This document shows positions 41,729 through 50,695 of a DNA stretch of 64,000 nt, piece after piece. The notes under the pieces were generated by a model. It saw nothing but the letters and a program-made list of their open reading frames with translations, searched no databases and had not been told where the DNA came from. Made by a program: the position numbers and the translations under genes. Source of the DNA: Novosphingobium guangzhouense (GTDB taxonomy: Bacteria > Pseudomonadota > Alphaproteobacteria > Sphingomonadales > Sphingomonadaceae); assembly GCF_002896965.1 (NCBI RefSeq), contig NZ_LYMM01000073.1, positions 62,001 through 126,000 of the forward strand, in the 5' to 3' direction. Within the stretch, counting starts at the first letter, position 1; every line of letters begins with the position of its first letter.

Positions 41729-43309
41729 ATGGGAGAATTCGATTATATCATCGTCGGCGGAGGCAGCGCCGGCTGCGTCCTTGCCAACCGGCTGAGCGCC
41801 GCTCCGGATACCCGCGTGCTGCTGCTGGAGGCAGGCGGCAAGGATGACTACATCTGGATTCGTGTGCCGGTGGGATATCTCTACTGCATCGGCAACCCAC
41901 GCACCGACTGGTGCCTTTCGACCGAGGCAGAGGAAAGGCTTGGCGGGCGCGCCCTGAAGTATCCGCGCGGGCGGGTGCTGGGCGGCTGTTCTTCCATCAA
42001 TGGCATGATCTACATGCGCGGGCAGGCTGCCGACTACGACGGGTGGCGTCAGGCGGGAAATCTCGGCTGGGGCTGGGAAGATGTGCTGCCCTATTTCACG
42101 CGGGCAGAGGATCACTACGAGGGCGCCAGCAGCTTCCACGGCGGCGGCGGAGAAATCCGGGTGGAAAAGCAGCGCCTGCGCTGGGATATCCTTGAGGCAT
42201 TCCGCGATGCCTGCGAGCAGAACGGCATTCCGCATTCTCGGGATTTCAACACCGGCGACAACGAAGGCGCGGGCTTCTTCCAGGTAACCCAGCGCAGCGG
42301 CTGGCGCTGGAGCGCGGCGGACGCCTTTCTCAAGCCGGTGCGATCGCGCAGCAACCTCAAGGTAGTGACAGGCGCCGCGGTCGATCGCGTCATCGTCGAA
42401 GCGGGGCGCGCATCGGGCGTCATCTATTCCATCGGTAATGAGCGCCATACGGCGCTGACGCGCGGGGAAGTGGTACTGGCGGCAGGTGCGATCGGCTCGC
42501 CAGCGATCCTCGAACGCAGCGGGATCGGTGATGCACAGCGTCTGGCAGACATCGGCATTGCTCCGGTGCTGAACCGCCCGGAAGTCGGCGCGAATCTTCA
42601 GGATCATCTGCAATTGCGCTGCGCGTACCGCGTATCAGGCGTAGCCACGCTCAATGCGCGCGCGGGCAACCTATTGGGCAAGGCGCTGATCGGGCTGGAA
42701 TATGCGCTGCGGCGAACCGGGCCGATGGCGATGGCACCAAGCCAGTTGGGCGTCTTCACCCGCAGCCACGCGCGCTATGCCACGCCCAACCTGGAATATC
42801 ACGTCCAGCCGCTGAGCCTCGCTGCGTTCGGAGGCGCCCTCGACCCCTTCCCCGCCTTCACCGCCAGCGTCTGCAACCTCCGGCCCGAAAGCAGGGGTAC
42901 GACCCGTATCAGAGCTGCCGATCCCGCTGCAGCGCCCTCGATCCAGCCCAACTACCTTTCCACCGAAGAAGACCGGCGCGTCGCCGCCGAAGCGATCCGC
43001 ATCACCCGCGCCATGGTCTCGCAGCCAGCACTGGCCCGCTATCACCCCGAAGAGGTACGCCCCGGCCTTGCTTTCGAAACCGAGGATGACCTGCAACGCG
43101 CCGCGGGGGACATCGGCACTACCATCTTCCATCCCGTCGGCACGGCGGCGATGGGCAGCGTGGTGGACGCAAGGCTTCGCGTACACGGGTTGGACAGCCT
43201 GCGCGTGATCGATGCCTCGATCATGCCGACGATCACCTCGGGCAACACCAATGCACCGACGATGATGATCGCTGAAAAGGGCGCCGAGATGCTACTGGAA
43301 AGGACCTGA
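41729..43309 (+). CDS. GMC family FAD oxidoreductase (choline dehydrogenase-like)
   Basis: The 526-residue flavoprotein has the dinucleotide fold YIIVGGGSAGCVLANRLS at the N-terminus, the GMC signature 1 GRVLGGCSSINGMIYMRG and signature 2 GEVVLAAGAIGSPAILERSG. A C-terminal HPVGTAAMG contains the likely catalytic His, followed by NTNAPTMMIAEKGAE. It oxidises a primary alcohol to an aldehyde; the substrate is unknown. No betaine aldehyde dehydrogenase is nearby, so a choline role is not supported. Confidence 0.93.
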   Translation: MGEFDYIIVGGGSAGCVLANRLSAAPDTRVLLLEAGGKDDYIWIRVPVGYLYCIGNPRTDWCLSTEAEERLGGRALKYPRGRVLGGCSSINGMIYMRGQAADYDGWRQAGNLGWGWEDVLPYFTRAEDHYEGASSFHGGGGEIRVEKQRLRWDILEAFRDACEQNGIPHSRDFNTGDNEGAGFFQVTQRSGWRWSAADAFLKPVRSRSNLKVVTGAAVDRVIVEAGRASGVIYSIGNERHTALTRGEVVLAAGAIGSPAILERSGIGDAQRLADIGIAPVLNRPEVGANLQDHLQLRCAYRVSGVATLNARAGNLLGKALIGLEYALRRTGPMAMAPSQLGVFTRSHARYATPNLEYHVQPLSLAAFGGALDPFPAFTASVCNLRPESRGTTRIRAADPAAAPSIQPNYLSTEEDRRVAAEAIRITRAMVSQPALARYHPEEVRPGLAFETEDDLQRAAGDIGTTIFHPVGTAAMGSVVDARLRVHGLDSLRVIDASIMPTITSGNTNAPTMMIAEKGAEMLLERT

Positions 43310-43313
43310 CCCC

Positions 43314-44126
43314 TCAGGCCAGAAATTCGCGCGTGCGGTTAACGATCTCACCCACATAGTCGCGGGGATCGCGGCCGCTGGCGGCAGCGGCCATCAGGGG
43401 TACTTCCAGCCCGAGAACCCGGCCGCGGGGCAGAGCCTCGACGAATTCGCGCAAGGGCAGTTCGCCCTGCCCCGGAATCATCCGTCCGCTCATGGCCTCG
43501 GCCATATAGTTGTCGTCACCTTTGCGCGGCACGTCGCAAAGCTGGACATGCCCGATCAGCGCAGGGTCAAGCTCAGCCACCTCTCGCACCGTCCCGCCCG
43601 AACGGAAAAAGTGCATGGTGTCGATCAACACAGTGGCTTTGCCCGCGCCGATATAATCGACCGCCTCCAGTGCTTCTGCCAAGGACCGGATCGTGAAGAC
43701 CGGGGTAAACTCAATCGAGAATTCCATGCCGCGCTCGCCCGCCATCCCGGCCAGCGCTGCCATTTGGTCGAAGGCGCGGGGGCGTTCCACTCCCATATCG
43801 ACCGCGTTTATGCGCAGCGCACCAAGATCAGCGAAGATGTCCATGTCGCCAGCCCGCTCGGCCGCGTCGAGTTGCGCCGAAACACCAAGCCCCTCAGCGA
43901 TGCTGATAGCGATTCCCCGGTCGGCCAGAACCGCCTTAACCTCTCGCCGCAGCACCGGATCGTCGCGCAGGGACCATGCGGGATAGCCGTGCGGATTGAA
44001 CCGGTCAGGCAATTGGGAAAGGCCCATCGACACCGCTTTGCAGCCCAGATCGGCGGCAAGTATCACGTGTTCAACCGGGCCGAGCCCCAGCACAGTTAGC
44101 AGTTCGATACCCAGTGGATGCGGCAT
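43314..44126 (-). CDS. Sugar phosphate isomerase/epimerase-like TIM barrel protein
   Basis: The protein of about 270 residues (ATG at 44126; 44159 possible) has the xylose-isomerase-like barrel: EFTPVFTIRSLAEALEAVDYIGA, ATVLIDTMHFFRSGG, LIGHVQLCDVPRKGD and GQGELPLREFVEAL. The Glu, Asp, His and Glu metal-ligand pattern is partly visible. It converges with the GMC gene with a four-base gap, and could act with it in catabolism of a polyol or sugar, but this is inference. Confidence 0.82.
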   Translation of the reverse strand: MPHPLGIELLTVLGLGPVEHVILAADLGCKAVSMGLSQLPDRFNPHGYPAWSLRDDPVLRREVKAVLADRGIAISIAEGLGVSAQLDAAERAGDMDIFADLGALRINAVDMGVERPRAFDQMAALAGMAGERGMEFSIEFTPVFTIRSLAEALEAVDYIGAGKATVLIDTMHFFRSGGTVREVAELDPALIGHVQLCDVPRKGDDNYMAEAMSGRMIPGQGELPLREFVEALPRGRVLGLEVPLMAAAASGRDPRDYVGEIVNRTREFLA

Positions 44127-44207
44127 GGTCGCGATTCCCTCTCCCGTCGTGGCCGACATACCGCGTGGGCGACATGCACGAAACGATATTCCGGCATGGA
44201 TCTGCCG

Positions 44208-44645
44208 TCAGCGCAGCACGCCAGCCCGCTGCTTGTCCCAGGCGAACCACAAAAGACCCAGAGCAATCGCCCAAATGAGCACGGACATCGCCAGCATTTC
44301 CGGCGTAGTCATGCTCGGCGGAAGTCCAACGGTAAATTGCCAGGCCTGCGAAACCGCCAGCCCCAGGATCGAACCCGCAAAGGCGCTTGTCGCCCAACGC
44401 GACCTGACAAGCAGTAGAAGTGAGCCCAAAAGCCCGCCCCCGACCCCAAGGGCCCAGGGCAACAACGTCCACGTCGGCGCGGAATCAAGCCAATCGATGA
44501 CCTCAACCGGCATTTGGGCCAGATACGCCGGATTGCGCGACGCAGTCATCGTGAAGTCCAGGCATCCGAAACCATTCCACAACACCGCCGCGACGGCGAT
44601 CAGCCAGTAGGCCCGGCCCTGCGCCTTTCCTTGTCCGCCCGCCAT
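44208..44645 (-). CDS. Four-helix membrane protein of unknown function
   Basis: The 145-residue protein has four hydrophobic segments, starting YWLIAVAAVLWNGFGCLDF, and the conserved-looking LAQMPVEVIDWLDSAPTW and LPPSMTTPEMLAMSVLIW. The N-terminus is short and polar. It is divergent from rarA. Family members in sphingomonads are annotated only as hypothetical membrane proteins, as far as I recall. Confidence 0.75.
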   Translation of the reverse strand: MAGGQGKAQGRAYWLIAVAAVLWNGFGCLDFTMTASRNPAYLAQMPVEVIDWLDSAPTWTLLPWALGVGGGLLGSLLLLVRSRWATSAFAGSILGLAVSQAWQFTVGLPPSMTTPEMLAMSVLIWAIALGLLWFAWDKQRAGVLR

Positions 44646-44736
44646 TGCCGCCTTCTTGCCAAATTTTCGGAAAGGCGAAGAATAGTCGGCTCACGAGCCC
44701 GATGCAATTCGTCTCACAAGTGGCTAAGTAGCCTTC

Positions 44737-46050
44737 ATGGCCGACCTTTTCGCCGATGACCTGCCCGCCCCTGACGACATGCGTGAGGATGCCCCTCTTG
44801 CCGACCGCCTGCGCCCCCGCGACCTGACAGAAATCGTCGGGCAGGAACACCTGACCGGCCCGGAAGGCGCAATCGGCAGAATGGTGGCAGCCGGTCGCCT
44901 GTCCTCGATGATCCTGTGGGGACCACCGGGCACGGGCAAAACAAGTATAGCGCGCCTTCTGGCCGATGCGGTCGGCATGCGCTTTGCAGCCGTTTCTGCC
45001 GTATTCTCGGGCGTTGCCGATTTGAAGAAGGCCTTTGCCGAAGCCGACGTCGCCGCAAAGGCGGGCCAGCGCACCCTGCTTTTCGTGGATGAAATCCACC
45101 GCTTCAACCGTGCCCAGCAGGACGGCTTCCTACCCTTTGTAGAGCGCGGCACCGTCACACTCGTCGGCGCCACGACCGAGAATCCCAGCTTCGCCCTCAA
45201 CGCAGCATTGCTCAGTCGTGCGCAGGTGCTGATTCTCCACCGCCTCGGCCCCGAAGCGCTTGAGGCGCTGGTCGACAAGGGCGAAGCTCTGGAAGGCCCG
45301 CTACCCGTGACCCCAGAAGCACGCGAGGCATTGATCGCCTCCGCTGACGGCGATGGCCGCTTCCTGCTCAATCAAGCCGAAACACTCTATGCTGCAAAGA
45401 TACCAGAACCGCTCGACCCGGCCGGTCTCGGGCAGTTCCTGCAACGGCGAGTGGCCGTCTACGACAAGGATCGTGACGGCCACTACAATCTCATAAGTGC
45501 GCTGCACAAATCGATAAGAGGGTCGGACCCGCAAGCCGCTCTTTATTATATGGCCCGCATGCTCACTGCGGGCGAGGAACCGCTGTTCGTGCTGCGCCGG
45601 TTGGTTCGCATGGCCAGCGAAGACATCGGACTCGCCGACCCGCAGGCGCTATTGCAATGCTTGGCCGCCAAGCAGGCATACGAGTTTCTGGGCTCACCGG
45701 AGGGCGAACTGGCAATCGTGCAGGCCTGCCTTTACGTGGCGACCGCGCCAAAATCGAACGCCGCCTATATGGCGTTCAAATCCTCGTTCAAGGCGGCGCG
45801 GGAAACCGGATCACTCAGCCCTCCGGCTAACATCCTCAACGCCCCGACCAAGCTGATGAAGGACATCGGCTATGGGAAGGATTACGCCTACGACCACGAC
45901 GCTCCGGACGCGTTCTCGGGCGATGACTACTGGCCCGAAGAAATGGGACCGCAGACATTCTACGAGCCCGTGGAGCGAGGTTTCGAGCGCGAAGTGCGCA
46001 AACGTCTGGAATGGTGGGAGAAAAAACGGGTCGAGCGCCGAGGCGGATAA
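44737..46050 (+). CDS. rarA: Replication-associated recombination protein RarA (MgsA)
   Basis: The 437-residue AAA+ ATPase has Walker A WGPPGTGKTS near residue 61, Walker B LLFVDEIHRFNRAQQDGFLPFVE, the sensor segment GATTENPSF and the RarA C-terminal region with GSDPQAALYYMARML and SEDIGLADP. It acts at stalled replication forks and gaps. The gene is followed within two bases by the next gene on the same strand. Confidence 0.96.
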   Translation: MADLFADDLPAPDDMREDAPLADRLRPRDLTEIVGQEHLTGPEGAIGRMVAAGRLSSMILWGPPGTGKTSIARLLADAVGMRFAAVSAVFSGVADLKKAFAEADVAAKAGQRTLLFVDEIHRFNRAQQDGFLPFVERGTVTLVGATTENPSFALNAALLSRAQVLILHRLGPEALEALVDKGEALEGPLPVTPEAREALIASADGDGRFLLNQAETLYAAKIPEPLDPAGLGQFLQRRVAVYDKDRDGHYNLISALHKSIRGSDPQAALYYMARMLTAGEEPLFVLRRLVRMASEDIGLADPQALLQCLAAKQAYEFLGSPEGELAIVQACLYVATAPKSNAAYMAFKSSFKAARETGSLSPPANILNAPTKLMKDIGYGKDYAYDHDAPDAFSGDDYWPEEMGPQTFYEPVERGFEREVRKRLEWWEKKRVERRGG

Positions 46051-46051
46051 A

Positions 46052-46936
46052 ATGCGCTTCCGTAATTTCATGGCCATCGACTGGTCCGGCGCGCAAGGCC
46101 AGCGGCAGAAGGGCATTGCGGTTGCCCAGTGCTCACCCGGTGATGACCCTCCGCACCTGCTGAAACCCGCCACTCGTGGTTACTGGTCACGAGAGGACGT
46201 GCTTGATCTTCTGCTCAACGACTTGCCGCCACAAACCTTGATCGGCATCGATCTGGGCATCTCGCTGCCCTTCGCCGATGCCGGCGCATTCTTTCCCGGT
46301 TGGGAGGGCAGCCCTGCCGATGCGCGCATGCTTTGGGCCCTGATAGACGATATTTGCGCCGATGACCCGCATTTGTCGGCCGGCAGCTTTGTTGATCACG
46401 CCACGCTCAGCACTTACTTCCGCCGCCATGGCGGCCGCGAAGGTGCGAACTTCCACCTGCCCGGTGCGCTCCACAAACGCGGTCGGATGCGCATCACCGA
46501 GGAGGCTCAGGCGCGTGCCGGATGTCGCCCCTACTCCAACTTCAACCTGGTAGGTGCGGCGCAAGTCGGCAAGTCCAGCCTCACCGGGATGCGGCTGCTA
46601 CACCGGCTGCAAGGGCGCCTGCCCGTCTGGCCAATAGATCCTCTCCCAAAGACCGGCTCGGTTCTGACGGAAATCTACACCGCGCTCGCTGCTGTAGAGG
46701 CCGGGCGCCCCTCCGGCCGCACCAAGATGACGGACTATGGCGCCCTTAATGCAGCGCTCGCCGGGCTAGGCTCCGCCCCAGTCATGAATCAAGGCCCCAT
46801 CGACGACCACAGCGCAGACGCCCTCCTGACCGCGGCATGGCTGCGCATAGCCGCTTCCCGCACGGAACTGTGGCAGCCAGCCGAACTCTCGCCCGAACTG
46901 GCGCGCACTGAAGGCTGGACGTTCGGAGCGCTTTGA
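46052..46936 (+). CDS. Hypothetical protein with RNase H-like features
   Basis: The 294-residue protein starts at an ATG two bases after the rarA stop. It contains NFMAIDWSGAQGQRQKG at the N-terminus and IGIDLGISLPFADAG later, with DHSADALLTAAWLR near the C-terminus. The spaced acidic residues on beta strands suggest an RNase H-like/DUF429-type fold. The middle includes FNLVGAAQVGKSSLTGMRLL. It could be a nuclease or an ATP-binding enzyme; the coupling to rarA suggests a DNA-related role, which is inference. Confidence 0.78.
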   Translation: MRFRNFMAIDWSGAQGQRQKGIAVAQCSPGDDPPHLLKPATRGYWSREDVLDLLLNDLPPQTLIGIDLGISLPFADAGAFFPGWEGSPADARMLWALIDDICADDPHLSAGSFVDHATLSTYFRRHGGREGANFHLPGALHKRGRMRITEEAQARAGCRPYSNFNLVGAAQVGKSSLTGMRLLHRLQGRLPVWPIDPLPKTGSVLTEIYTALAAVEAGRPSGRTKMTDYGALNAALAGLGSAPVMNQGPIDDHSADALLTAAWLRIAASRTELWQPAELSPELARTEGWTFGAL

Positions 46937-46962
46937 CCAATTTCGCACTGATCTCCATTTTC

Positions 46963-47028
46963 CGGAACTTACTTATACAAAGAGCCAGCTGGCCACAGCC
47001 AGCTGGCTCTTTGTATAAGTAAGTTCCG
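46963..47028. terminator. Perfect 31-bp inverted repeat, probable bidirectional terminator
   Basis: Arms 46963-46993 and 46998-47028 are exact complements around a CACA loop, starting CGGAACTTACTTATACAAAG. The inner part is GC-rich (AGAGCCAGCTGGC) and the outer part is AT-rich, so each strand yields a hairpin followed by CTCTTTGTAT-like sequence. It lies between convergent genes. Perfect symmetry this long is more than a terminator needs and could also mark a mobile repeat. Confidence 0.85.
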
Positions 47029-47105
47029 ACAGGGGGTGCCGGTCTTTCCCGACTGTCAGGCTTTGTGATCAGGCTGTTCAGCCCAAGCACAAAGCCATAA
47101 TGTAA

Positions 47106-47363
47106 TTACGAACCGTTCGACTTGCTGTCGTTGTCGTCGACCAGGATGATGGTCCCGGCGATCGCGCCTCCAAGTGCGAGGAGCAACCACGGCCCCGGCT
47201 CGGCCTTGTTCTTCGCGGCTACGCGAGTTGAGGCTCGCTCACCGAGGCCGGAAAGATTTGAAATCTTGCCTGCCGATGCGCCTGCTGTCGTCCCGGCATT
47301 CGCAGCGACAGGCGCTACAACCATTGCGGCAGCAGTGAGTGCAGTAAGCACATTCTTGACCAT
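47106..47363 (-). CDS. Small exported protein with C-terminal membrane helix
   Basis: The ATG at 47363 with AAGGGA upstream gives 85 residues: a signal peptide (MVKNVLTALTAAAMVVAPVAANA), a Gly/Ser/Ala-rich segment, and one hydrophobic helix (GPWLLLALGGAIAGTIILV) followed by DDNDSKSNGS. It resembles small single-span envelope proteins of sphingomonads without known role. The convergent palindrome lies 3' of it. Confidence 0.7.
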   Translation of the reverse strand: MVKNVLTALTAAAMVVAPVAANAGTTAGASAGKISNLSGLGERASTRVAAKNKAEPGPWLLLALGGAIAGTIILVDDNDSKSNGS

Positions 47364-47404
47364 CGCATGTCCCTTCTTGATGTTAGCATCTTCCCTCGTA
47401 AGGG

Positions 47405-47421
47405 TCGTCAATTATTGACGA
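47405..47421. promoter_or_regulatory. 17-bp inverted repeat upstream of the small exported-protein gene
   Basis: TCGTCAATTATTGACGA consists of two exact 8-bp arms around one T, 42 bp upstream of the ATG at 47363. This is the size and position of an operator for a dimeric regulator. The 326-bp interval 47364-47690 contains nothing else I can support: no coding frame and no RNA gene before the tRNA fragment at 47691. Confidence 0.45.
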
Positions 47422-47690
47422 TCGTGTAAGCCATCAGAACGCAAATGGCTCCGGCATTCTACTGCGTTACTTTTTTCGAGGCAACTTGCAGCACATACTT
47501 CAGGTAGTTTAAACTGATTTTGAAAGGCTGATCCCAGTTGCAAGACAGCCTTGCGCGATTAAACTCATGGTTATCCCCAGCCTGCAAGTTGACCGAACCC
47601 ACGGGAATGTCGGGATGAGTCGAACCGACTTGACGGATGGTCCGCCCCGACATAGGCGAATTGCGCGGAAACGCTGGCCTTCAATGGCGC

Positions 47691-47728
<38 letters not shown>

Positions 47729-47766
47729 GCGCCGAACAAATGGCGGAATTCTGCCACTTTCCTACA

Positions 47767-48819
47767 TCACTGTGCCTTAGAATGTGACACGCGGCGCGTT
47801 TTACGCGGCTGAAGCATGGCTCCTACCCGATCGAACGCGGTGTCCTTTGCATCCGGTTTGATGTGGGCATAGCGCATGGTCACAGCGACGGTGCTGTGAC
47901 CGAGGGCATCGCAGATGTCCGCAAGATCAGCGCCACTCATGCGCGCCCAGCTGGCGAACGTATGGCGCAGATCGTGGAAGTGGAAATCGACCAGCCCGGC
48001 CGCCTTGACGGCCGCTGCAAAGCGCTTCCTGAAATTGGTGGCATCGAACACCTTGCCGATGCGATCCTTTGGCGCCGTGCGTCCAAGGACGGCGGCGAGC
48101 GGCGGGGAGATGCGCACCGCCAGCGGCTTGCGCCCCTTCGTTCGCGGGATAGTGATCGTCCTGCGGCCGAGATCGATCTGATGCCATTCGAGGCCGAGGA
48201 TGTTGTCCTTGCGCAGCCCGGTGGTCACAGCCGCGACGATGATAGCCTGAACGCTGGCGTGCGCACCCTGTAGCAACCGGGTGTACTCGTCCTCGCCCGC
48301 GAATCGCACGCGGTGCTCGGGCTCGGCCATGCGCAGGCGCTTCCATGCCAGCGCCGGGATTTGCTGGCCGTGCATTTCGTTTGCCCAGGTTAGCGCCGCT
48401 TTCAGGTAGGCGAGGTCCCGGTTTACGGTGGAGGGGCTGACGGTGCCGAACTCCCGGTCGCCAACCTTGATCATCCCGCCGCGCCGAAGCGAACGGAAGT
48501 CCATCACGAGCGAGTTGGTGATGCCAATGATCTCGGTGTCGGCACCGAAGTGCGCGCTCAGGATTTCGAGCGATCGGAAGATATCGTCCTCGGTCGCCTG
48601 GTGCTGGCCATGGTCTTCCCAGTAGGCGGCAAAGCACTCGCGAATGCGCCATGCGGCCGGGCGGCTCAGCCCGGCGCGCATTTTCTGCTCGGTTTCGGCC
48701 TCGACTAGCCGCGCTTTCCTCTCGTTCGTTTCGCCCGTACTGCCTCGAAATCGAGGACGGCCGGGGATCGAGATCGACATCCAGAAGTGCGGGGAGCCTT
48801 TGCGGCGGTAGATCGGCAT
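47767..48819 (-). CDS. Tyrosine recombinase/integrase
   Basis: The ATG at 48819 gives 350 residues (the open frame continues upstream through the excisionase gene). The N-terminal domain starts MPIYRRKGSPHFWMSISIPG and a SAM-like core-binding domain follows. Catalytic residues are Arg203 (TTGLRKDN), Lys228 (RTKGRKP), His282 and Arg285 (HDLRHTFAS), His308 (LGHST) and Tyr317 (MRYAHI). The gene ends 38 bases from the tRNA fragment, as in tRNA-targeting integrases, and excises or inserts the element. Confidence 0.95.
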   Translation of the reverse strand: MPIYRRKGSPHFWMSISIPGRPRFRGSTGETNERKARLVEAETEQKMRAGLSRPAAWRIRECFAAYWEDHGQHQATEDDIFRSLEILSAHFGADTEIIGITNSLVMDFRSLRRGGMIKVGDREFGTVSPSTVNRDLAYLKAALTWANEMHGQQIPALAWKRLRMAEPEHRVRFAGEDEYTRLLQGAHASVQAIIVAAVTTGLRKDNILGLEWHQIDLGRRTITIPRTKGRKPLAVRISPPLAAVLGRTAPKDRIGKVFDATNFRKRFAAAVKAAGLVDFHFHDLRHTFASWARMSGADLADICDALGHSTVAVTMRYAHIKPDAKDTAFDRVGAMLQPRKTRRVSHSKAQ

Positions 48820-49007
48820 GTGCGCTGGCTTTCGACAAAGGCTTGAAGATCGTCGAGCGTATACCTGATTCCCGACTTCATCTGGACGTACGTAATTTTT
48901 CCCTCTTGCCGCAAGGCGCGTAGGGTTCGGCTGCATATGGCCAGCCATTTGGCGGCCTCGCCCTCGGTCATGAGCGGAGGTGGCATATGGACGCGCTCTG
49001 CGTTCAC
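48705..49007 (-). CDS. Excisionase-like helix-turn-helix protein
   Basis: The 100-residue protein contains PPPLMTEGEAAKWLAICSRTLRALRQEGKI and YTLDDLQAFVESQR, a winged-helix/HTH-17 (AlpA/Xis-like) domain. Its C-terminal basic tail overlaps the integrase start by 115 bases in another frame. It overlaps the next gene by ATGA. It probably biases recombination towards excision. The unusual feature is the long overlap with the integrase gene. Confidence 0.75.
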   Translation of the reverse strand: MNAERVHMPPPLMTEGEAAKWLAICSRTLRALRQEGKITYVQMKSGIRYTLDDLQAFVESQRTCRSTAAKAPRTSGCRSRSPAVLDFEAVRAKRTRGKRG

Positions 49008-49489
49008 CCTTCACCCCCGTTCTGGCGGGCGCGGGCGTCATCAATGTAAGCGTCTACTTCGCTAGGCCCGTAGCGAACTCCCGAGAACTCGTCCGGTACG
49101 CCGATATAAAAATTGTGGGGCGGGCAGCTATGATCCCGGAGCCATCGGTAACGTGCTGCGTCCAGCGTCTCTTGATCGGAGGAGGTTGGGTGGGCGTAGA
49201 GCGGATGTGTTTCTACCGGATCATGGCCGTTCCACCGCTCCGGCGCGACGCCATACCTGCTAACCCTCCGGCCCATGTAATCGTGATGAACGTATCGCCA
49301 CGCCACCGGTTCGCCTGCCGCCGGGGTCGGACCGGGTTGGCAGGCAAGCGCAGCCTTTGCCATCTTGAACGTGGCGTAATGGTCGCCAACGTCATCCAGC
49401 TCCATGTCGCACTTGTCCAAGTCTTGGCGCTGGATTGCCCAGATTGCGCACGCTGCCTTCCGCAGCGCTTCGGGGTCGATGTCAGCCAT
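49004..49489 (-). CDS. Phage hypothetical protein
   Basis: The 161-residue protein starts MADIDPEALRKAACAIWAIQRQ and contains EPVAWRYVHHDYMGRRVSRYG and YRWLRDHSCPPHNFYIGVPDEFSG. The EPVAWRY segment is common in small phage proteins of unknown role. It overlaps its neighbours by a few bases at both ends, which supports coding. Confidence 0.72.
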   Translation of the reverse strand: MADIDPEALRKAACAIWAIQRQDLDKCDMELDDVGDHYATFKMAKAALACQPGPTPAAGEPVAWRYVHHDYMGRRVSRYGVAPERWNGHDPVETHPLYAHPTSSDQETLDAARYRWLRDHSCPPHNFYIGVPDEFSGVRYGPSEVDAYIDDARARQNGGEG

Positions 49490-50021
49490 TCTCGGCCTCC
49501 CTGGCGGTCACCGGCACGCCGACGTAGAGCGGGTCTTCGGAGTACCCTTGCTCGCGCAGGCGCACCGCGTAATCGGTGTTGCGGTTGAAGATCAGCTCGG
49601 CATCGCCGTGCTTATTGGCGTAGAGCCACGCCTTCGGAGGGCCGGGATCGGCGCGCAGAAGGCCGTTCCACATGGCGTACTGGTGGTCCTGCCCGCCCAT
49701 GGAGGTGGACAGGCCGCAGTCGCGGCACGCGATGGACTGGGCACCGCGCTGGTCGGCCTTGTAGTGCACGCGCGTGCTGCGGCAGGCCGGGTTCGGGCAC
49801 GGCTTCAATTCGGGCAGCGGCGGCAGCTGCATATGGTCGCACGGATCGAGGCGGTCACCGCCGTGATCCTTGAAGCCGGTGTCGTCGCACAGCAGGCAGT
49901 GAGGCGCGGGGCGCGGCGGTGCTAACGGGATAGCCGCTGTGCAGTCGCAGGGGTCTATGCTGACGTAGGAGACGCCCAGGGTGCCTGTGTCATTGCAGCG
50001 GGTGCAGTTGGGCTGGGTCAT
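49482..50021 (-). CDS. Zinc-ribbon protein with Lar-like domain
   Basis: From the ATG at 50021 the protein has 179 residues. The N-terminal 65 contain two CxxCxxTG-type clusters (CTRCNDTG with CDC, and CLLCDDTG with CDH). Residues about 70-125 hold LKPCPNPACRSTRVHYKA and CRDCGLSTSMGGQDHQYAMWNGL, similar to the Lar restriction-alleviation domain. The C-terminal part ends in SEDPLYVGVPVTARE. Lar-like proteins blunt host restriction, so an anti-restriction role is plausible but unproved. Confidence 0.75.
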   Translation of the reverse strand: MTQPNCTRCNDTGTLGVSYVSIDPCDCTAAIPLAPPRPAPHCLLCDDTGFKDHGGDRLDPCDHMQLPPLPELKPCPNPACRSTRVHYKADQRGAQSIACRDCGLSTSMGGQDHQYAMWNGLLRADPGPPKAWLYANKHGDAELIFNRNTDYAVRLREQGYSEDPLYVGVPVTAREAENG

Positions 50022-50695
50022 TTCGGATAGTCCCCTTCCCGCTCCAGTCGCAGGCGGCATGGGGCGATCCAGCGCTTGCGGGTGTCGGCCGGAGCGGCAT
50101 CGCGCTTGAGCCAAATGAAGGCGGAGTAGCTGGTTGCCGTGCTCGCCTTCGTGCCCGGCTTGGCGGCGGCCGGGTCGATCGCGCCGGCGCGGACAAGACG
50201 GCCCTTGAGCATCACCACGCGCTCGCTGAACTGAAGCTCGAAGCTGGGCGGATGCGGGATGAACATTTCCGCAGCGCGGGTCTGCCCTTCGGAGAACGAC
50301 GTGCGGGCAATCACCGACACGCCTACGCGGCTGAGGCGCTGGGCGCGCTCGATGAACTCTCGGGCGAGGCGGAATGGCGGATTGATGAAGGTCCAATCCG
50401 TATGGTCCCAATGACTGTCGGGGCCGAACAGGTAGTCCTTCACAGGGAAGCCGTGCCCATAGTCGTGCACGTCGCTGGCCATAACGTAGCCGAACACCTC
50501 CCGCAGCGGCTTCACCATGTGGCCGCGATTCGCGCAGGGTTCCCGGCAATCCGACATGGCGAGGTCGAAGCCAAGGCCGGTGACGAATTCGCAGATGGCG
50601 CGCGTGGCCCACGGCGGGGTGGGGAAGTCGTCGAGGCTGTCGTGTGGTTCGGCGCGCTGCTGCATGACCGCGCTGCTCGTGTTCTGGCCGGTCAT
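50018..50695 (-). CDS. Phage DNA N6-adenine methyltransferase-like protein
   Basis: The 225-residue protein has EPCANRGHM near residue 52 (SAM-binding motif I variant) and NPPF at residues 105-108, the catalytic motif of N6-adenine or N4-cytosine methylases. TPPWATRAICEF near the start is typical of phage Dam-like enzymes. The recognition sequence is unknown. It lies in an overlapping run with DUF4031 and the C5 methyltransferase, so the phage genome may be multiply modified. Confidence 0.82.
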   Translation of the reverse strand: MTGQNTSSAVMQQRAEPHDSLDDFPTPPWATRAICEFVTGLGFDLAMSDCREPCANRGHMVKPLREVFGYVMASDVHDYGHGFPVKDYLFGPDSHWDHTDWTFINPPFRLAREFIERAQRLSRVGVSVIARTSFSEGQTRAAEMFIPHPPSFELQFSERVVMLKGRLVRAGAIDPAAAKPGTKASTATSYSAFIWLKRDAAPADTRKRWIAPCRLRLEREGDYPK

